Source: UBA5486 sp036744795 (lineage in GTDB: Bacteria; Bacillota; UBA4882; UBA10575). From it: a DNA stretch of 57,493 nucleotides. The stretch's first letter is position 1, and each line of letters starts with the position of its first letter. The position numbers were made by a program, and so were the translations under genes. Shown piece by piece: positions 43,074-51,916 of this stretch. The notes below the pieces were generated by a model. It saw nothing but the letters and a program-made list of their open reading frames with translations, was not told the origin of the DNA and did no database searches. The stretch covers positions 1 to 57,493 of the forward strand of contig DAIOHK010000013.1 in assembly GCA_036744795.1 (NCBI GenBank), in the 5' to 3' direction.

Positions 43074-44096
43074 TTACTTAGTAATCTCCACATCTTTATG
43101 TGTCATGCTCTCCCCAAGGCTTAGACTCCTAAACTTCGGTAATTCTCTGAAGCCCACGGCTGTAAGATCAAAATTATCAAACTGGGCAGTATAGTTTGTT
43201 CCAGCATCAGCGCAGACATATAGTCCTGCTTTTAAACCTTCGGTAGAAAAGTCAATAATTTGTCCTTCTATATTATTCCCCGACCAAATCCGCTCAGTAT
43301 TAACATAAAGCTCCACTTGATCCCAACTCTGGCGGACTTCTAGGATGTTAAGACCATTATCGGCAAAAAACGAACTATTACCTCCATCAATTAGAGTTGT
43401 TTGAGTTCCATTTTCATATATGTCTGCTCTTATTAATTCATAGTCCTTCGTTTCTGGTCTTACTCTAAATATGTAATAGAAATTACCAGGTTCAAAGCTC
43501 TTTACATTAAATATTAAACCAATCATACCTGAACCTAAGCCAGTAGGGTTCATTCTTGCTTTCACTTTATAGCTACTAGAGGGAATCGCAATAGGTGCAA
43601 TTGTACTTATAAAATCATCAACATTATCGACAACTTTTATCTCATATTCACCAATACTAGTATTATATATCTGATAAGAGCCATCCGGATAATATTTGTT
43701 TAACCACCTACTAGTTTCAACAGAAAAATCATCAAACCATCCACAGACCTCAAAATCAACATCCGAATTATTCTCTGTTACAGTAACGCTTGCAGGTGCT
43801 GGTTGAAAAGTATAATTATCTTTCTGTGCCCATATGGTAAGGGAGTCGCCCCGATTGGCATAAAGCTCCCAACTTCCGTCACTTTCTGCGGGCACAAACC
43901 TTGTAGAACCAGAATTAATTCGGTAGTAAATAGTTGCCTCTTGAACAGGTACAATCTGGTCGTCCCACTTTCTCTCTGTCACCTGTCCCGAAATCTTATA
44001 CCCGCCCGGTTGAATATTAATCTCACAACCAGATAGCAAAAACACAACAACTAAAGCCAATAACGCAAAATAAGTAAATCTTCTTTTATTTATCAT
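43074..44096 (-). CDS. Hypothetical lipoprotein with carboxypeptidase-like beta domain and LamG-like part
   Basis: 340 residues. Lipoprotein signal: N-terminal KRR, hydrophobic core, lipobox LLSGC with Cys24. Residues about 35-115 read like a small regulatory beta-sandwich (GGYKISGQVT...VPVQEATIYY...SDGSWELYANRGDSLTI...FQPAPASVTVT). From about 118 to 320 there is a concanavalin/LamG-like jelly-roll pattern (WFDDFS, YKVKARM, GLIFNV, YYIFRVRP, AGLYVCADAGTNYTAQFDNFDLTAV), typical of surface proteins that bind carbohydrate. AAGGAGGT precedes the ATG. Monocistronic. No specific function can be given. Confidence 0.75.
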   Translation of the reverse strand: MINKRRFTYFALLALVVVFLLSGCEINIQPGGYKISGQVTERKWDDQIVPVQEATIYYRINSGSTRFVPAESDGSWELYANRGDSLTIWAQKDNYTFQPAPASVTVTENNSDVDFEVCGWFDDFSVETSRWLNKYYPDGSYQIYNTSIGEYEIKVVDNVDDFISTIAPIAIPSSSYKVKARMNPTGLGSGMIGLIFNVKSFEPGNFYYIFRVRPETKDYELIRADIYENGTQTTLIDGGNSSFFADNGLNILEVRQSWDQVELYVNTERIWSGNNIEGQIIDFSTEGLKAGLYVCADAGTNYTAQFDNFDLTAVGFRELPKFRSLSLGESMTHKDVEITK

Positions 44097-44180
44097 TCGT
44101 ACCTCCTTATTTTCTCGGAATATAATTAAGTCTTTTGATACGGTTTTAGAAAATCCTTTCTCTTTTTATTCTTTGACTAA

Positions 44181-44900
44181 TTAAAAATCTTTTCTACCCA
44201 ACTTTTTCTGACAAGCACTAATAAATCCAGCAAATATCCGAGATGATTCTTGAGTAGCAAGGCGTTCGGGGTGCCACTGGACTCCCAGGATGAAGTGTTC
44301 ACCTGTAGCCTCCACTCCTTCAATTACTCCATCGTCACTTTGAGCAGAAATTATTAGACCTAAAGCTAATTTTTTTATTGCCTGATGATGATGGGAATTT
44401 GTCCAGATGATGTTTTGTTCCAATAAAGAAAAAAGCATCGTCGATTCCTTTATTTGTACCCTATGACTGACTTCTTCCCCGGGAAGCTTTTGCCAGTGCT
44501 CATCCACCTCTATATACTGGCTTGGTAAATCCTGATACAGGCTTCCACCTAAAGCGACATTTAGGATCTGAATACCACGGCAGATCCCTAGAATAGGTAT
44601 CTGCTCCTCTCTAGCCTTATGGATCAATGTGAGTTCCCAATGATCTCTCTCTTGATCGACTTTGCCTAGTTTGGGATGGGGTGATTCCCCATACAAGCTT
44701 GGGTCTGGATCACCACCTCCGCTTAATAAAAGTCCCTGGCATAAACTAGCCAATGGCTGCTTCAAAGATTTTACTGGTGGAAGAAGCACTGGAATACCGC
44801 CAGCCCTCTCCACCGCACGGCAGTACCTACCGGCCACCATGTACTGATCTGGACTTTCCTTCAGATTATGCTGACAAGTAATACCAATTACCGACTTAAT
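44181..44900 (-). CDS. Class I glutamine amidotransferase-like hydrolase (PuuD family), ATT start
   Basis: About 239 residues. A gamma-glutamyl-GABA hydrolase-like (peptidase C26) enzyme: nucleophile Cys in ILGICRGIQILN, catalytic His/Glu in GVQWHPE, GLLLSGGGDPDPSLY, and WTNSHHHQAI. The family N-terminus (KSVIGITCQHN) is encoded upstream of the first ATG (44840), in frame, but without ATG/GTG/TTG. GGGGAGGTG (44914-44906) is a very strong ribosome site whose GGAGG is 7 nt before an ATT at 44900, the likely start. If the ATG at 44840 were used, the first beta strand would be missing. The substrate is unknown. Confidence 0.85.
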   Translation of the reverse strand: MKSVIGITCQHNLKESPDQYMVAGRYCRAVERAGGIPVLLPPVKSLKQPLASLCQGLLLSGGGDPDPSLYGESPHPKLGKVDQERDHWELTLIHKAREEQIPILGICRGIQILNVALGGSLYQDLPSQYIEVDEHWQKLPGEEVSHRVQIKESTMLFSLLEQNIIWTNSHHHQAIKKLALGLIISAQSDDGVIEGVEATGEHFILGVQWHPERLATQESSRIFAGFISACQKKLGRKDF

Positions 44901-44914
44901 AAAATCACCTCCCC

Positions 44915-45278
44915 GATCAATTTTTTAGCGTAATTTAAGAAAAAAGCATAAAATAAATGAACTTTCGGTTTTAATCAGACCTATTATTTATCATATGAAA
45001 AAATTATATGATTGTCTTCAGCTTGCATTTAGCTGCCATATTCAGATAAATTCCGATTAGGCTATCAATCATATTGCTATCAAATCTTAGAAAATTAAAT
45101 TTTTAAATTTATTATTATGTATAATTCCTTTAGTAAAAAAACTTTTTTTAAAAATTATTTTATTAATTCCTGGATAATAGTTTAAAAAGTAGAGGGATTA
45201 TCAAATATAAACACGAATAGATTGAATTATCCGGAACAATTTTTAATAAACTCTACTATGAACTTTGGAGGTTGAAAG
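44915..45278. other. AT-rich intergenic region
   Basis: About 360 bp between divergent genes with no gene visible. It holds a small hairpin ATCATAT/ATATGAT (44990-44996 with 45006-45012) and many A/T runs. Both divergent promoters must be here, but I cannot point to a convincing hexamer pair. Confidence 0.5.
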
Positions 45279-45971
45279 ATGAGTAAGATACATAAGCGGA
45301 TAACCTTATTTTTCTCTTTTCTTGTTGTTATGATCTTTATTTCTGTTTTTACGGTAGGGATTGGGGCACAATCCAGTTCTCAATCGAGTAAGGATATTGA
45401 GATCAGTACCCCTCCATTTTCTACTCAACCGGCACCATCAACACCATCAACACCGTCAACATCGTCAAACCAGTCTAATAAATATTTTCAGTTTTGGTTT
45501 CAACTAACCCCGCCCGGGCAAAGTAAGAAAGAGTTTGAATTTAAAAAACCGTCCAGTACCCCAAAATCTCCTAGCGAGCTTAGTGAATTGCGCTATCTTT
45601 ATCTAGGTTCAATTGACCAGGAATTAGCTCTAATAATCCGGCTTACTGACAAAGCGAAAGAAAAAAGGATTGACCCGATTAGATATGCAGATTATCTGTA
45701 TTCACAACAGCTACCACTACGAAGCTATCTATCACTCAGTGATCGGATTAACAACCTCATCCTGGAACTCTGTATTTACGATTTGGAACGTGTCTCTCGC
45801 TCTGAATTTTATTCATATCTACGGCAGATTAGAATCAATTCTTACTACCTTTCACAAGAGGAAAATACTTTTAATTACATTATTGATCTGATTGAAAATT
45901 ATGTTTTCTCTCCGGTCGAGGCCATTGACAGTCTAGTCTTACTTAAACAATCGGCTACTCGTAGATGGTAG
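45279..45971 (+). CDS. Secreted hypothetical protein with Ser/Pro/Thr-rich linker
   Basis: 230 residues, not recognised. Signal peptide: KIHKR, hydrophobic core about 9-28, likely cleavage near VGIGA/QS. Residues 30-70 are rich in Ser/Thr/Pro with a PSTPSTPST repeat coded by near-perfect 9-bp tandem units (about 45430-45462). The C-terminal part (about 95-230) is probably helical, with DRINNLILELCIYDLERVSR. GGAGG lies 8 nt before the ATG. It is one of few plus-strand genes in this half of the window and has its own terminator. Confidence 0.75.
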   Translation: MSKIHKRITLFFSFLVVMIFISVFTVGIGAQSSSQSSKDIEISTPPFSTQPAPSTPSTPSTSSNQSNKYFQFWFQLTPPGQSKKEFEFKKPSSTPKSPSELSELRYLYLGSIDQELALIIRLTDKAKEKRIDPIRYADYLYSQQLPLRSYLSLSDRINNLILELCIYDLERVSRSEFYSYLRQIRINSYYLSQEENTFNYIIDLIENYVFSPVEAIDSLVLLKQSATRRW

Positions 45972-46082
45972 TAGTTCTCACCACCCAAACAATCAAGGCA
46001 GAAAAGGATATTCCACGCAGCTTGGTCAGAATGTTGTTTTAGCAGTGAAAGTAAACCAAGCAACAACTTCTGAACACGTGGA

Positions 46083-46117
46083 GATTATAACTTAAATTGG
46101 ATTTTCATCCTTTCAGT
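46083..46117. repeat. 35-bp dispersed repeat, copy B
   Basis: Near-identical to 36973-37007. The five bases before it (GTGGA, 46078) extend the match to the related copy at 21155. It is followed by a small CCCAGC/GCTGGG hairpin at 46121-46137. Confidence 0.65.
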
Positions 46118-46156
46118 GCCCCAGCTCTGCTGGGATGGATGACTACTTACCCAGAG

Positions 46157-46192
46157 CTTAAGCCGCCCATAAATGGGCGGCTTAAGTTTTTT
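46157..46192 (+). terminator. Terminator of the secreted-protein gene
   Basis: A perfect 14-bp stem CTTAAGCCGCCCAT/ATGGGCGGCTTAAG (46157-46170 with 46173-46186) followed by TTTTTT on the plus strand. Confidence 0.95.
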
Positions 46193-46202
46193 CTTCTAGC
46201 AT

Positions 46203-46673
46203 CTAAATATATCTGATTTCCGGACTGATGCTATCCGGTCCGATTTCAATCCAGCCATAACTCGGCTTTCTAGCGTAACCGGAGAGGCTACCGGGGTTCA
46301 ATAGAAGCATCCCAGACTCCTGAGTAATAACGGGGAGATGAGTATGTCCAAAAACTATTAGATCTGCTCCTACTTCTCTCCCCTTTATTATTAATCTAAG
46401 TAAATCACGTTTTACTCCATAACGATGTCCGTGAGTAAGAAATAACCTTTTCCCGCCAAATTCCAATAATAATTCCCAAGGAGAAACCGGAAAAGAATCA
46501 CAGTTCCCAGCCACCGCTCGAATCTGTAACCTAGGAAATCTCTTTTCCAGCTGGATTAGATCATTTTCGCCATCCCCGGCAAATAAAAGCCAATCTACCG
46601 ATTCTGCCTCCTCCAAAGCTCTAATCAGATAGCTATTTCTACCATGAGTATCGCTTACTATCATAATTTTCAT
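46203..46673 (-). CDS. YfcE/MJ0936-type metallophosphoesterase
   Basis: 156 residues, a compact two-metal phosphodiesterase with all calcineurin-fold motifs: SDTHGR, FAGDGEND, AGNCD, FLTHGHRYGV and FGHTHLP. Members hydrolyse small phosphodiesters in vitro; the natural substrate is not known. It follows rdgB by 42 bp in the same direction and is likely co-transcribed with rph-rdgB, a common arrangement in Bacillota. Confidence 0.93.
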   Translation of the reverse strand: MKIMIVSDTHGRNSYLIRALEEAESVDWLLFAGDGENDLIQLEKRFPRLQIRAVAGNCDSFPVSPWELLLEFGGKRLFLTHGHRYGVKRDLLRLIIKGREVGADLIVFGHTHLPVITQESGMLLLNPGSLSGYARKPSYGWIEIGPDSISPEIRYI

Positions 46674-46715
46674 CTTAATTCCAATTCCTCTTTTTTAGAA
46701 AAATTCCTTGCTAAT

Positions 46716-47327
46716 TTATTTATGAAAATCTCTTGCTTTTTGGTTGAGGTACTCTCGGAAGTCTTTCATCGCTTTTGCCCGGTGACTAATTTTATTTTTC
46801 TCCTCTTCTGAGATTTCTGCCATGGTAAGCTCTAAAGCAGGTAGATAAAAGAGAGGATCATAACCAAACCCCTTCTTTCCCCTGGGTTCGTAAGTAATAA
46901 TCCCTTCACATTTACCCTCGGTAGTCCAGATCACTTCACCTTCAGGGGATGCCAAAGCTAAAGCACAGCGAAAACAAGCAGTACGTTTTTCCCATGGTAC
47001 ACCTTCCAACAGCTGCAGGAGTTTTTGGTTGTTTTTTTGATCATCGCCATGAACTCCGGCAAAACGCGCAGAGAAAACACCCGGAGCACCATCTAATGCA
47101 TCTACTTCTAATCCTGAATCATCAGCTAATGTCCATTCGTGCAAATATCTAGCTACTGTGGTAGCCTTCTTTAACGCATTATCCTTAAAAGTAAAGCCAT
47201 CCTCCTCCACCTCAGGAGCATCTGGGAAATCATAGAGTGACAAAACCTCCCAGGTTAAATCGGAGACCAGCCTCTTTAATTCTTTTAGCTTTCCTTTATT
47301 CCTCGACGTTAGGACGAGTTTTGGCAA
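46716..47327 (-). CDS. rdgB: XTP/dITP diphosphatase (non-canonical purine NTP cleansing)
   Basis: 203 residues, Ham1/RdgB family. Removes ITP, dITP and XTP from the nucleotide pool. Motifs: LTSRNKGKLKELKRL at the start, ADDSGLEVDALDGAPGVFSARFAG near 67-90, and GFGYDPLFYLP near 150. The TTG start at 47327 has GGAGGG 7 nt upstream. It overlaps the rph gene by 32 bp, so the two are translated together. Confidence 0.97.
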   Translation of the reverse strand: MPKLVLTSRNKGKLKELKRLVSDLTWEVLSLYDFPDAPEVEEDGFTFKDNALKKATTVARYLHEWTLADDSGLEVDALDGAPGVFSARFAGVHGDDQKNNQKLLQLLEGVPWEKRTACFRCALALASPEGEVIWTTEGKCEGIITYEPRGKKGFGYDPLFYLPALELTMAEISEEEKNKISHRAKAMKDFREYLNQKARDFHK

Positions 47328-48069
47328 GCGGTATCCCTCCGATTCTATTGGCCAGATCGCCTAAGATTTCTCTTTGAAAAGCAATCAATTCATTAATCCC
47401 TTTATTACTTAAGCTTAACAGTACTTCAAATTCATCATGAGTAAAAGGTGCCCCCTCGGCAGTAGCTTGCACTTCAACTAATTGTCCGTTTCCAGTCATC
47501 ACTATGTTCATATCTACCGAGGCCTTTGAATCTTCGGCATAACATAAGTCTAATAAAAGCTGGTTATCAACAATTCCCACACTAGTAGCAGCTAAAAAGT
47601 CATATAAAGGCAACTGTTCTTGATCATCTTTAGCTATGGAAGCCAAAGCATCCACTAGTGCCACAAAAGCACCCGTAATCGAGGCGGTTCTTGTCCCACC
47701 ATCTGCCTGAATAACATCACAATCAATCCAGATCGTTTTTTCTCCCAGTGCTGAAAGGTTTACAACTGATCGTAAAGCCCTTCCCACGAGGCGTTGAATC
47801 TCCTGAGAACGGCCACTTGGTTTACCTTTAGATACTTCTCTAATATTCCGTTGTGGAGTAGCCCTTGGGAGCATAGCATACTCTGCTGTAACCCAACCCT
47901 GACCACTACCGCGCAACCAAATCGGAACACGATCCTCAACCGTTGCTGTACATATTACTTTTGTTTTGCCAACATCAATCAGAACTGAGCCTTCGGCATG
48001 TTCAATAAAGTTTCTACTGATTTTAACTGGCCGTAATTGGTCAGCTTCTCTTCCATCTATTCTTTCCAT
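47296..48069 (-). CDS. rph: Ribonuclease PH
   Basis: 257 residues. Phosphate-dependent 3'-to-5' exonuclease that trims tRNA 3' ends. Motifs: MERIDGREADQLRPVKI, GSVLIDVGKTKVICTATVED, AEYAMLPRATPQR, and ADGGTRTASITGAFVAL. The ATG at 48069 has GGAGG 6 nt before it; six extra codons upstream are not family-like. First gene of rph-rdgB-phosphoesterase. Confidence 0.97.
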   Translation of the reverse strand: MERIDGREADQLRPVKISRNFIEHAEGSVLIDVGKTKVICTATVEDRVPIWLRGSGQGWVTAEYAMLPRATPQRNIREVSKGKPSGRSQEIQRLVGRALRSVVNLSALGEKTIWIDCDVIQADGGTRTASITGAFVALVDALASIAKDDQEQLPLYDFLAATSVGIVDNQLLLDLCYAEDSKASVDMNIVMTGNGQLVEVQATAEGAPFTHDEFEVLLSLSNKGINELIAFQREILGDLANRIGGIPLAKTRPNVEE

Positions 48070-48186
48070 GTTTATCCTCCACATCATTTTTATTCAGAAT
48101 CTATTTTAAGTCCCCGATTATCTACTATAGTATAAGCATCTTCCACCTGTCAATGTTAGAACCCTAAAACAAAATCTTGAGCTAAG

Positions 48187-49572
48187 CTAAACTGGCTTGA
48201 GTGCGCGTTTCAAAAGTTTATATGAAACATCCGGAAAGTCTTTAGCAATCAGCCCTAATGTAGGTAATAGATACATCCAGTCAAGGTAAAACTGGGGATT
48301 TTCCGGTTTTAAGATTTCGGGTTTTGCTGGATCTGTAAGTGCACCTTCAAGAATCCTTGTACTCTTAGAAGAATGGGCAAGAATACCACCAGTCCCAATT
48401 ACCACTTTAATTTGGGATAAATCTTTCCCTTCTTGGAGATATGAAAGGCCATAAGGAGTGTAATACTTTTCAATCTTACCGGCATGTCTTTCCATTGCAC
48501 CCTTTACTGCTAAGTAGCCTAAACTTTCTTCCAGACGTTGGTCATTTTCGTTTATAGGTAAATAATCTGCAGTTTGGGAACGTTCTTTTACTCCGTTCAC
48601 TACTTCTTTTTCAGTAAGATTTGCCATGTTAGCAATTACTTTGGGAGTAAAATATTCCATCAGGGCATAGGAACTGAACCTCATTCCTAAATCGCCTTCC
48701 ACTGTCCTTTTAATTTTCGGTTCGGGAAGTCCACGTAAAAAAACTTGAGGTTCGGTAGGAAGGCCATCAGCAACGCTATGTACATCTGTAGTCGCACCGC
48801 CAATATCAATCAAAACAAGATCCCCTAATCCCTGTTGCTTATCACTAACACCTAATCCCAAACAGGCAGCGGCCTGCAAAACTGCAGCTGGAGTCGGCAT
48901 AGTAATCCCATCAATCAATGTTTCGACTTGGTCTAATCCTTTAGCATGGATAATTCTTTTGAAAAAGATTTCACGAATAGCTGCCTGAACGGGTTCGATG
49001 TTTAATCTACCCAGTTCGGGAAGGACATTTTCTACCCGGTAAAATGTTTTCCCAGCTTGCTTAAGAAGTTCTTCTACTTCAGGAGCTACTGTTTTATTCC
49101 CGGCAATTATTATTGGCACATCTAACTTGCTCCCAGCAAGCATCCGGGCATTATGAAGAATTGTCTCTTTATTTCCGCCATCAGTTCCGCCCGCCAACAG
49201 AACTAAGTCAGGCTGAAGCTCAATCAATTCCCCGATCTCTATCCGTGAAAGCTCAAAGCCATAGGTTCCAACGACTCGCGCCCCAGCTCCCAAAGCCGCC
49301 CTTTTTGCTGCTTCCACAGTCAGTTCCGGTACCAGACCGATCGCCACCATCTTCAAACCACCGGCTGCACTACTACAAGCTAAGCGTTTTTCATAACTAA
49401 GCTTGCCAGTCTCTTTCTCCAGAAGTTTCAGAGCATTTGTATATCCAACCATTAATCCATCCACTACTGTTGTTAAGGATCTAGCCACCCCCAAGACCTC
49501 CGGTTTATCCAGATCAACAGCAGTCAACTTCGTGTAAGTGCTTCCAAAATCAATCAGCAAATAGGGTCTCAC
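48187..49572 (-). CDS. glmL: GlmL/MutL family protein (glutamate mutase or aminomutase chaperone)
   Basis: 461 residues, actin-like ATPase fold: LLIDFGSTYTKLTAVD at the start, CSSAAGGLKMVAIGLVPELT, LLAGGTDGGNKE, LIDIGGATTDVHS and GTGGILAHS. GlmL proteins are thought to reactivate cobalamin-dependent mutases such as glutamate mutase or ornithine aminomutase. No mutase subunit gene is nearby, so its client is elsewhere. Start: GTG at 49572, 11 nt after AGGAG; an upstream TTG at 49605 lacks a ribosome site. Confidence 0.9.
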   Translation of the reverse strand: MRPYLLIDFGSTYTKLTAVDLDKPEVLGVARSLTTVVDGLMVGYTNALKLLEKETGKLSYEKRLACSSAAGGLKMVAIGLVPELTVEAAKRAALGAGARVVGTYGFELSRIEIGELIELQPDLVLLAGGTDGGNKETILHNARMLAGSKLDVPIIIAGNKTVAPEVEELLKQAGKTFYRVENVLPELGRLNIEPVQAAIREIFFKRIIHAKGLDQVETLIDGITMPTPAAVLQAAACLGLGVSDKQQGLGDLVLIDIGGATTDVHSVADGLPTEPQVFLRGLPEPKIKRTVEGDLGMRFSSYALMEYFTPKVIANMANLTEKEVVNGVKERSQTADYLPINENDQRLEESLGYLAVKGAMERHAGKIEKYYTPYGLSYLQEGKDLSQIKVVIGTGGILAHSSKSTRILEGALTDPAKPEILKPENPQFYLDWMYLLPTLGLIAKDFPDVSYKLLKRALKPV

Positions 49573-49627
49573 TCTGATCTCAACTCCTAAACCCGAATTT
49601 AACAAAACAGGGTTATTTCCAAACTAG

Positions 49628-49715
49628 AGGGAATTGCATAATTACCTACGGCATCCGTTTTTGACCATAATAATATTTTGGTCAAATCTTAAATCAACCC
49701 AATTATGCAATTCCT
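49628..49715 (-). repeat. MITE-like fold-back element, copy 4 (88 bp)
   Basis: Ends AGGGAATTGCATAATT and AATTATGCAATTCCT are a perfect 14-bp inverted repeat. Inner arms TTTGACCA and TGGTCAAA pair. It is the shortest copy, in the same orientation as copy 1, and lies between glmL and the amidase gene. The rest of 49573-49868 shows no gene. Confidence 0.85.
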
Positions 49716-49868
49716 TGGATTGATGGTACTATTGTTAACCTATTTATAAATTATATTAGAAAAATACTCCCCTGTCTATTAATCCAGCAATTTCTTACAG
49801 AGGCTAACTTTCATACAAGCAAAGTAAATCATAAAAACATACTTTACCTATTAGTATTAACCATTTAT

Positions 49869-49894
49869 AAAAAAATGAGGACTAGTTGTCCTCA
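49869..49894 (-). terminator. Terminator of the amidase gene
   Basis: Stem TGAGGAC/GTCCTCA (49876-49882 with 49888-49894), followed on the minus strand by seven T. Overlaps the stop codon. Confidence 0.9.
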
Positions 49895-51805
49895 CTTACC
49901 TTTCGAATTCACTTGTGCTTGAAAATAATTTAATAAACCCTGACACAAACTTGCCGCCATTTTATCTCTAAACTCTGGCGTATTAAGTAACTTCTCTTCT
50001 TCAGCATTGGAGATAAACCCCATCTCCACAATTACCGAAGGCATCTCGGCCTCCCGGGGAAGCACAAAATCCTTATCTGCCATAATCCCTCGGAACTTCA
50101 GGCCCGTATTACTAATTACTTCCTTAGCAAGAAAATCGGCAAGCGTAGCACTTTCTTCCCGTTTCGGATGGTGCCAAATTTCAAAACCAGTAATTTTCCT
50201 GTTATCATGATTATTGGCATGGATACTAAGCATGATTGCAGCCCCCACCCGGTTAGCAATAGCCACCCGGTCATAAAGCCAAAGATACCGGTCATCATCT
50301 CTTGTTAGCAAGACCTGAGCCCCAAGTTTCTCTAGATGCTGTTTAAATCGGATTGAAACATCCAGATTCAGATCCTTCTCTCTGAGCCCGTGGCGGCCAA
50401 TAGCTCCGGCATCTGCCCCTCCATGGCCGGGATCTATAAGAATAACTTTTCCAGAAAGCGGGGCATCCTCAATCGCAATCTTCATACTTCTTTGATCTTC
50501 ATTTAGTATTACACTATATTGATGTTGTTTGGGAATTGAAACTTCAACCCGGACAATTGCTGGCTCTTGTTCAACAAGGCGAAAAACTGAATCTTCTTTA
50601 CTTGAAAGAAGTTCCGGATTTTTAATCATCGTATGATGCAGGTTAATCACTAGTAGGCCAGTATCTTGTTCAAGAAAGGTCTCGGCCTTAATCTCTCCCG
50701 AACTTTTCAGAAGCAGTTCCCCACCGCTGCCTTTTTTTGTCCAGGAAACACCAACCAGCTCTTGAACAGTTTTTATTAATAATCGATTCCGGACTTCTGA
50801 ATCAGACGTAATAATACAGTTACGGGGCTCTTTAATATCTAAAACCAGTCTAACAGTCTGTGAATCAAACTGGCTTACTCTGATACTCTTCACCCATTCT
50901 TCATTTCCCGGAATTGTAAATGCTTGTCCAGCAATAGTAAGATCCCAAAGATCAACAATCAAACGATGGGGATCCAATATATAATCGGTTTTATAGCTAA
51001 CAGGATGAGAAGTATCAATATAGATCTCGGGATCCATGGCCGCTGAACGAAAGCCTACATCCTTTAGAACTGCATTTAAAGCTACTTGTAATTCTACAGT
51101 CTTACCCGGAACACTCTTTAGCTTATAACCCACTAAAAAATCAAGATCAAAAACCACTCTTACTTTATCCTGGTCAAAGCGGCTAACCCGGATACCCTTT
51201 ACCGGTGCTACAGTAGGCTCCTCAATACTTAGGTAAGGGTAAAGACTAACTCCAACAAGATCCAATACTAAGCGATTGGGTTGTTCAAGCAAAAAAGAAT
51301 TATATTCAACATCTCCCGCAATCTTTAAAGCATAAACCACTTTATCCTGGGAAGGTAAACTTTCTATTCCCAATAGATATTTTTTGTGCCATTGCAGAAA
51401 AATTTTCTTTCCCTCTACTCGTCCATTAATACCTAATTTATCAACAACCTCAAGGGGAATCAAAACTTCATCCCCTATCCGGCGCGGCGAGAATTTTAAT
51501 TTTTGTTGTTTACCATTCCAGAAAGAAACGGTATCTTCTACTTTTAGCTTAACGGTTAAAGAACCTAGCAGAATTTTTATATCCTTATTATTCGGATCCA
51601 AAGCAACCTGTGCTTTTATATGCGAAAAGAAAGATAGAGGAAGGTAGGGTGTACCTTCAATCAGGATTCCATAACAATCCTCCATCTGCTGATCATCAAA
51701 ATATAAAAGAAGATTATTTTCTTGAGTTTTAACCGATAAAGTAAATACAATAAAGAATAATGACAGATTCAGAATTACCATTTTCCATAATGAGAGTCTT
51801 TTCAC
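49892..51805 (-). CDS. N-acetylmuramoyl-L-alanine amidase with AMIN domains
   Basis: 637 residues, exported. Signal/anchor at about 5-25. Residues 30-145 resemble a copper amine oxidase-like N-terminal domain (YGILIEGTPYLPLSFF...IPLEVVDKLGINGRVEGKKIFL). Two or three AMIN domains follow (about 155-440; repeated PNRLVLDLVGV, VKGIRVSRFDQDKVRVVFDL, VKSIRVSQFDSQTVRLVLDI). The C-terminal Amidase_3 domain (about 452-632) has zinc ligands in IDPGHGGADAGA, GLREKDLNLDV and LSIHANNHD, and catalytic Glu in VEMGFISN. It cleaves the amide bond between MurNAc and the stem peptide. CwlD/AmiC-like; a role in spore cortex or daughter separation is possible. Confidence 0.94.
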   Translation of the reverse strand: MKRLSLWKMVILNLSLFFIVFTLSVKTQENNLLLYFDDQQMEDCYGILIEGTPYLPLSFFSHIKAQVALDPNNKDIKILLGSLTVKLKVEDTVSFWNGKQQKLKFSPRRIGDEVLIPLEVVDKLGINGRVEGKKIFLQWHKKYLLGIESLPSQDKVVYALKIAGDVEYNSFLLEQPNRLVLDLVGVSLYPYLSIEEPTVAPVKGIRVSRFDQDKVRVVFDLDFLVGYKLKSVPGKTVELQVALNAVLKDVGFRSAAMDPEIYIDTSHPVSYKTDYILDPHRLIVDLWDLTIAGQAFTIPGNEEWVKSIRVSQFDSQTVRLVLDIKEPRNCIITSDSEVRNRLLIKTVQELVGVSWTKKGSGGELLLKSSGEIKAETFLEQDTGLLVINLHHTMIKNPELLSSKEDSVFRLVEQEPAIVRVEVSIPKQHQYSVILNEDQRSMKIAIEDAPLSGKVILIDPGHGGADAGAIGRHGLREKDLNLDVSIRFKQHLEKLGAQVLLTRDDDRYLWLYDRVAIANRVGAAIMLSIHANNHDNRKITGFEIWHHPKREESATLADFLAKEVISNTGLKFRGIMADKDFVLPREAEMPSVIVEMGFISNAEEEKLLNTPEFRDKMAASLCQGLLNYFQAQVNSKGK

Positions 51806-51916
51806 AACATACCTCCTGCTAAAACTGTAAGTTGATTCTTATGAATCTTCGACTCTCTACCAGGTGTTCCTTCCCTTACCAACTAATTTGCCCACTGGTA
51901 CATATTGGTCGAAAAG

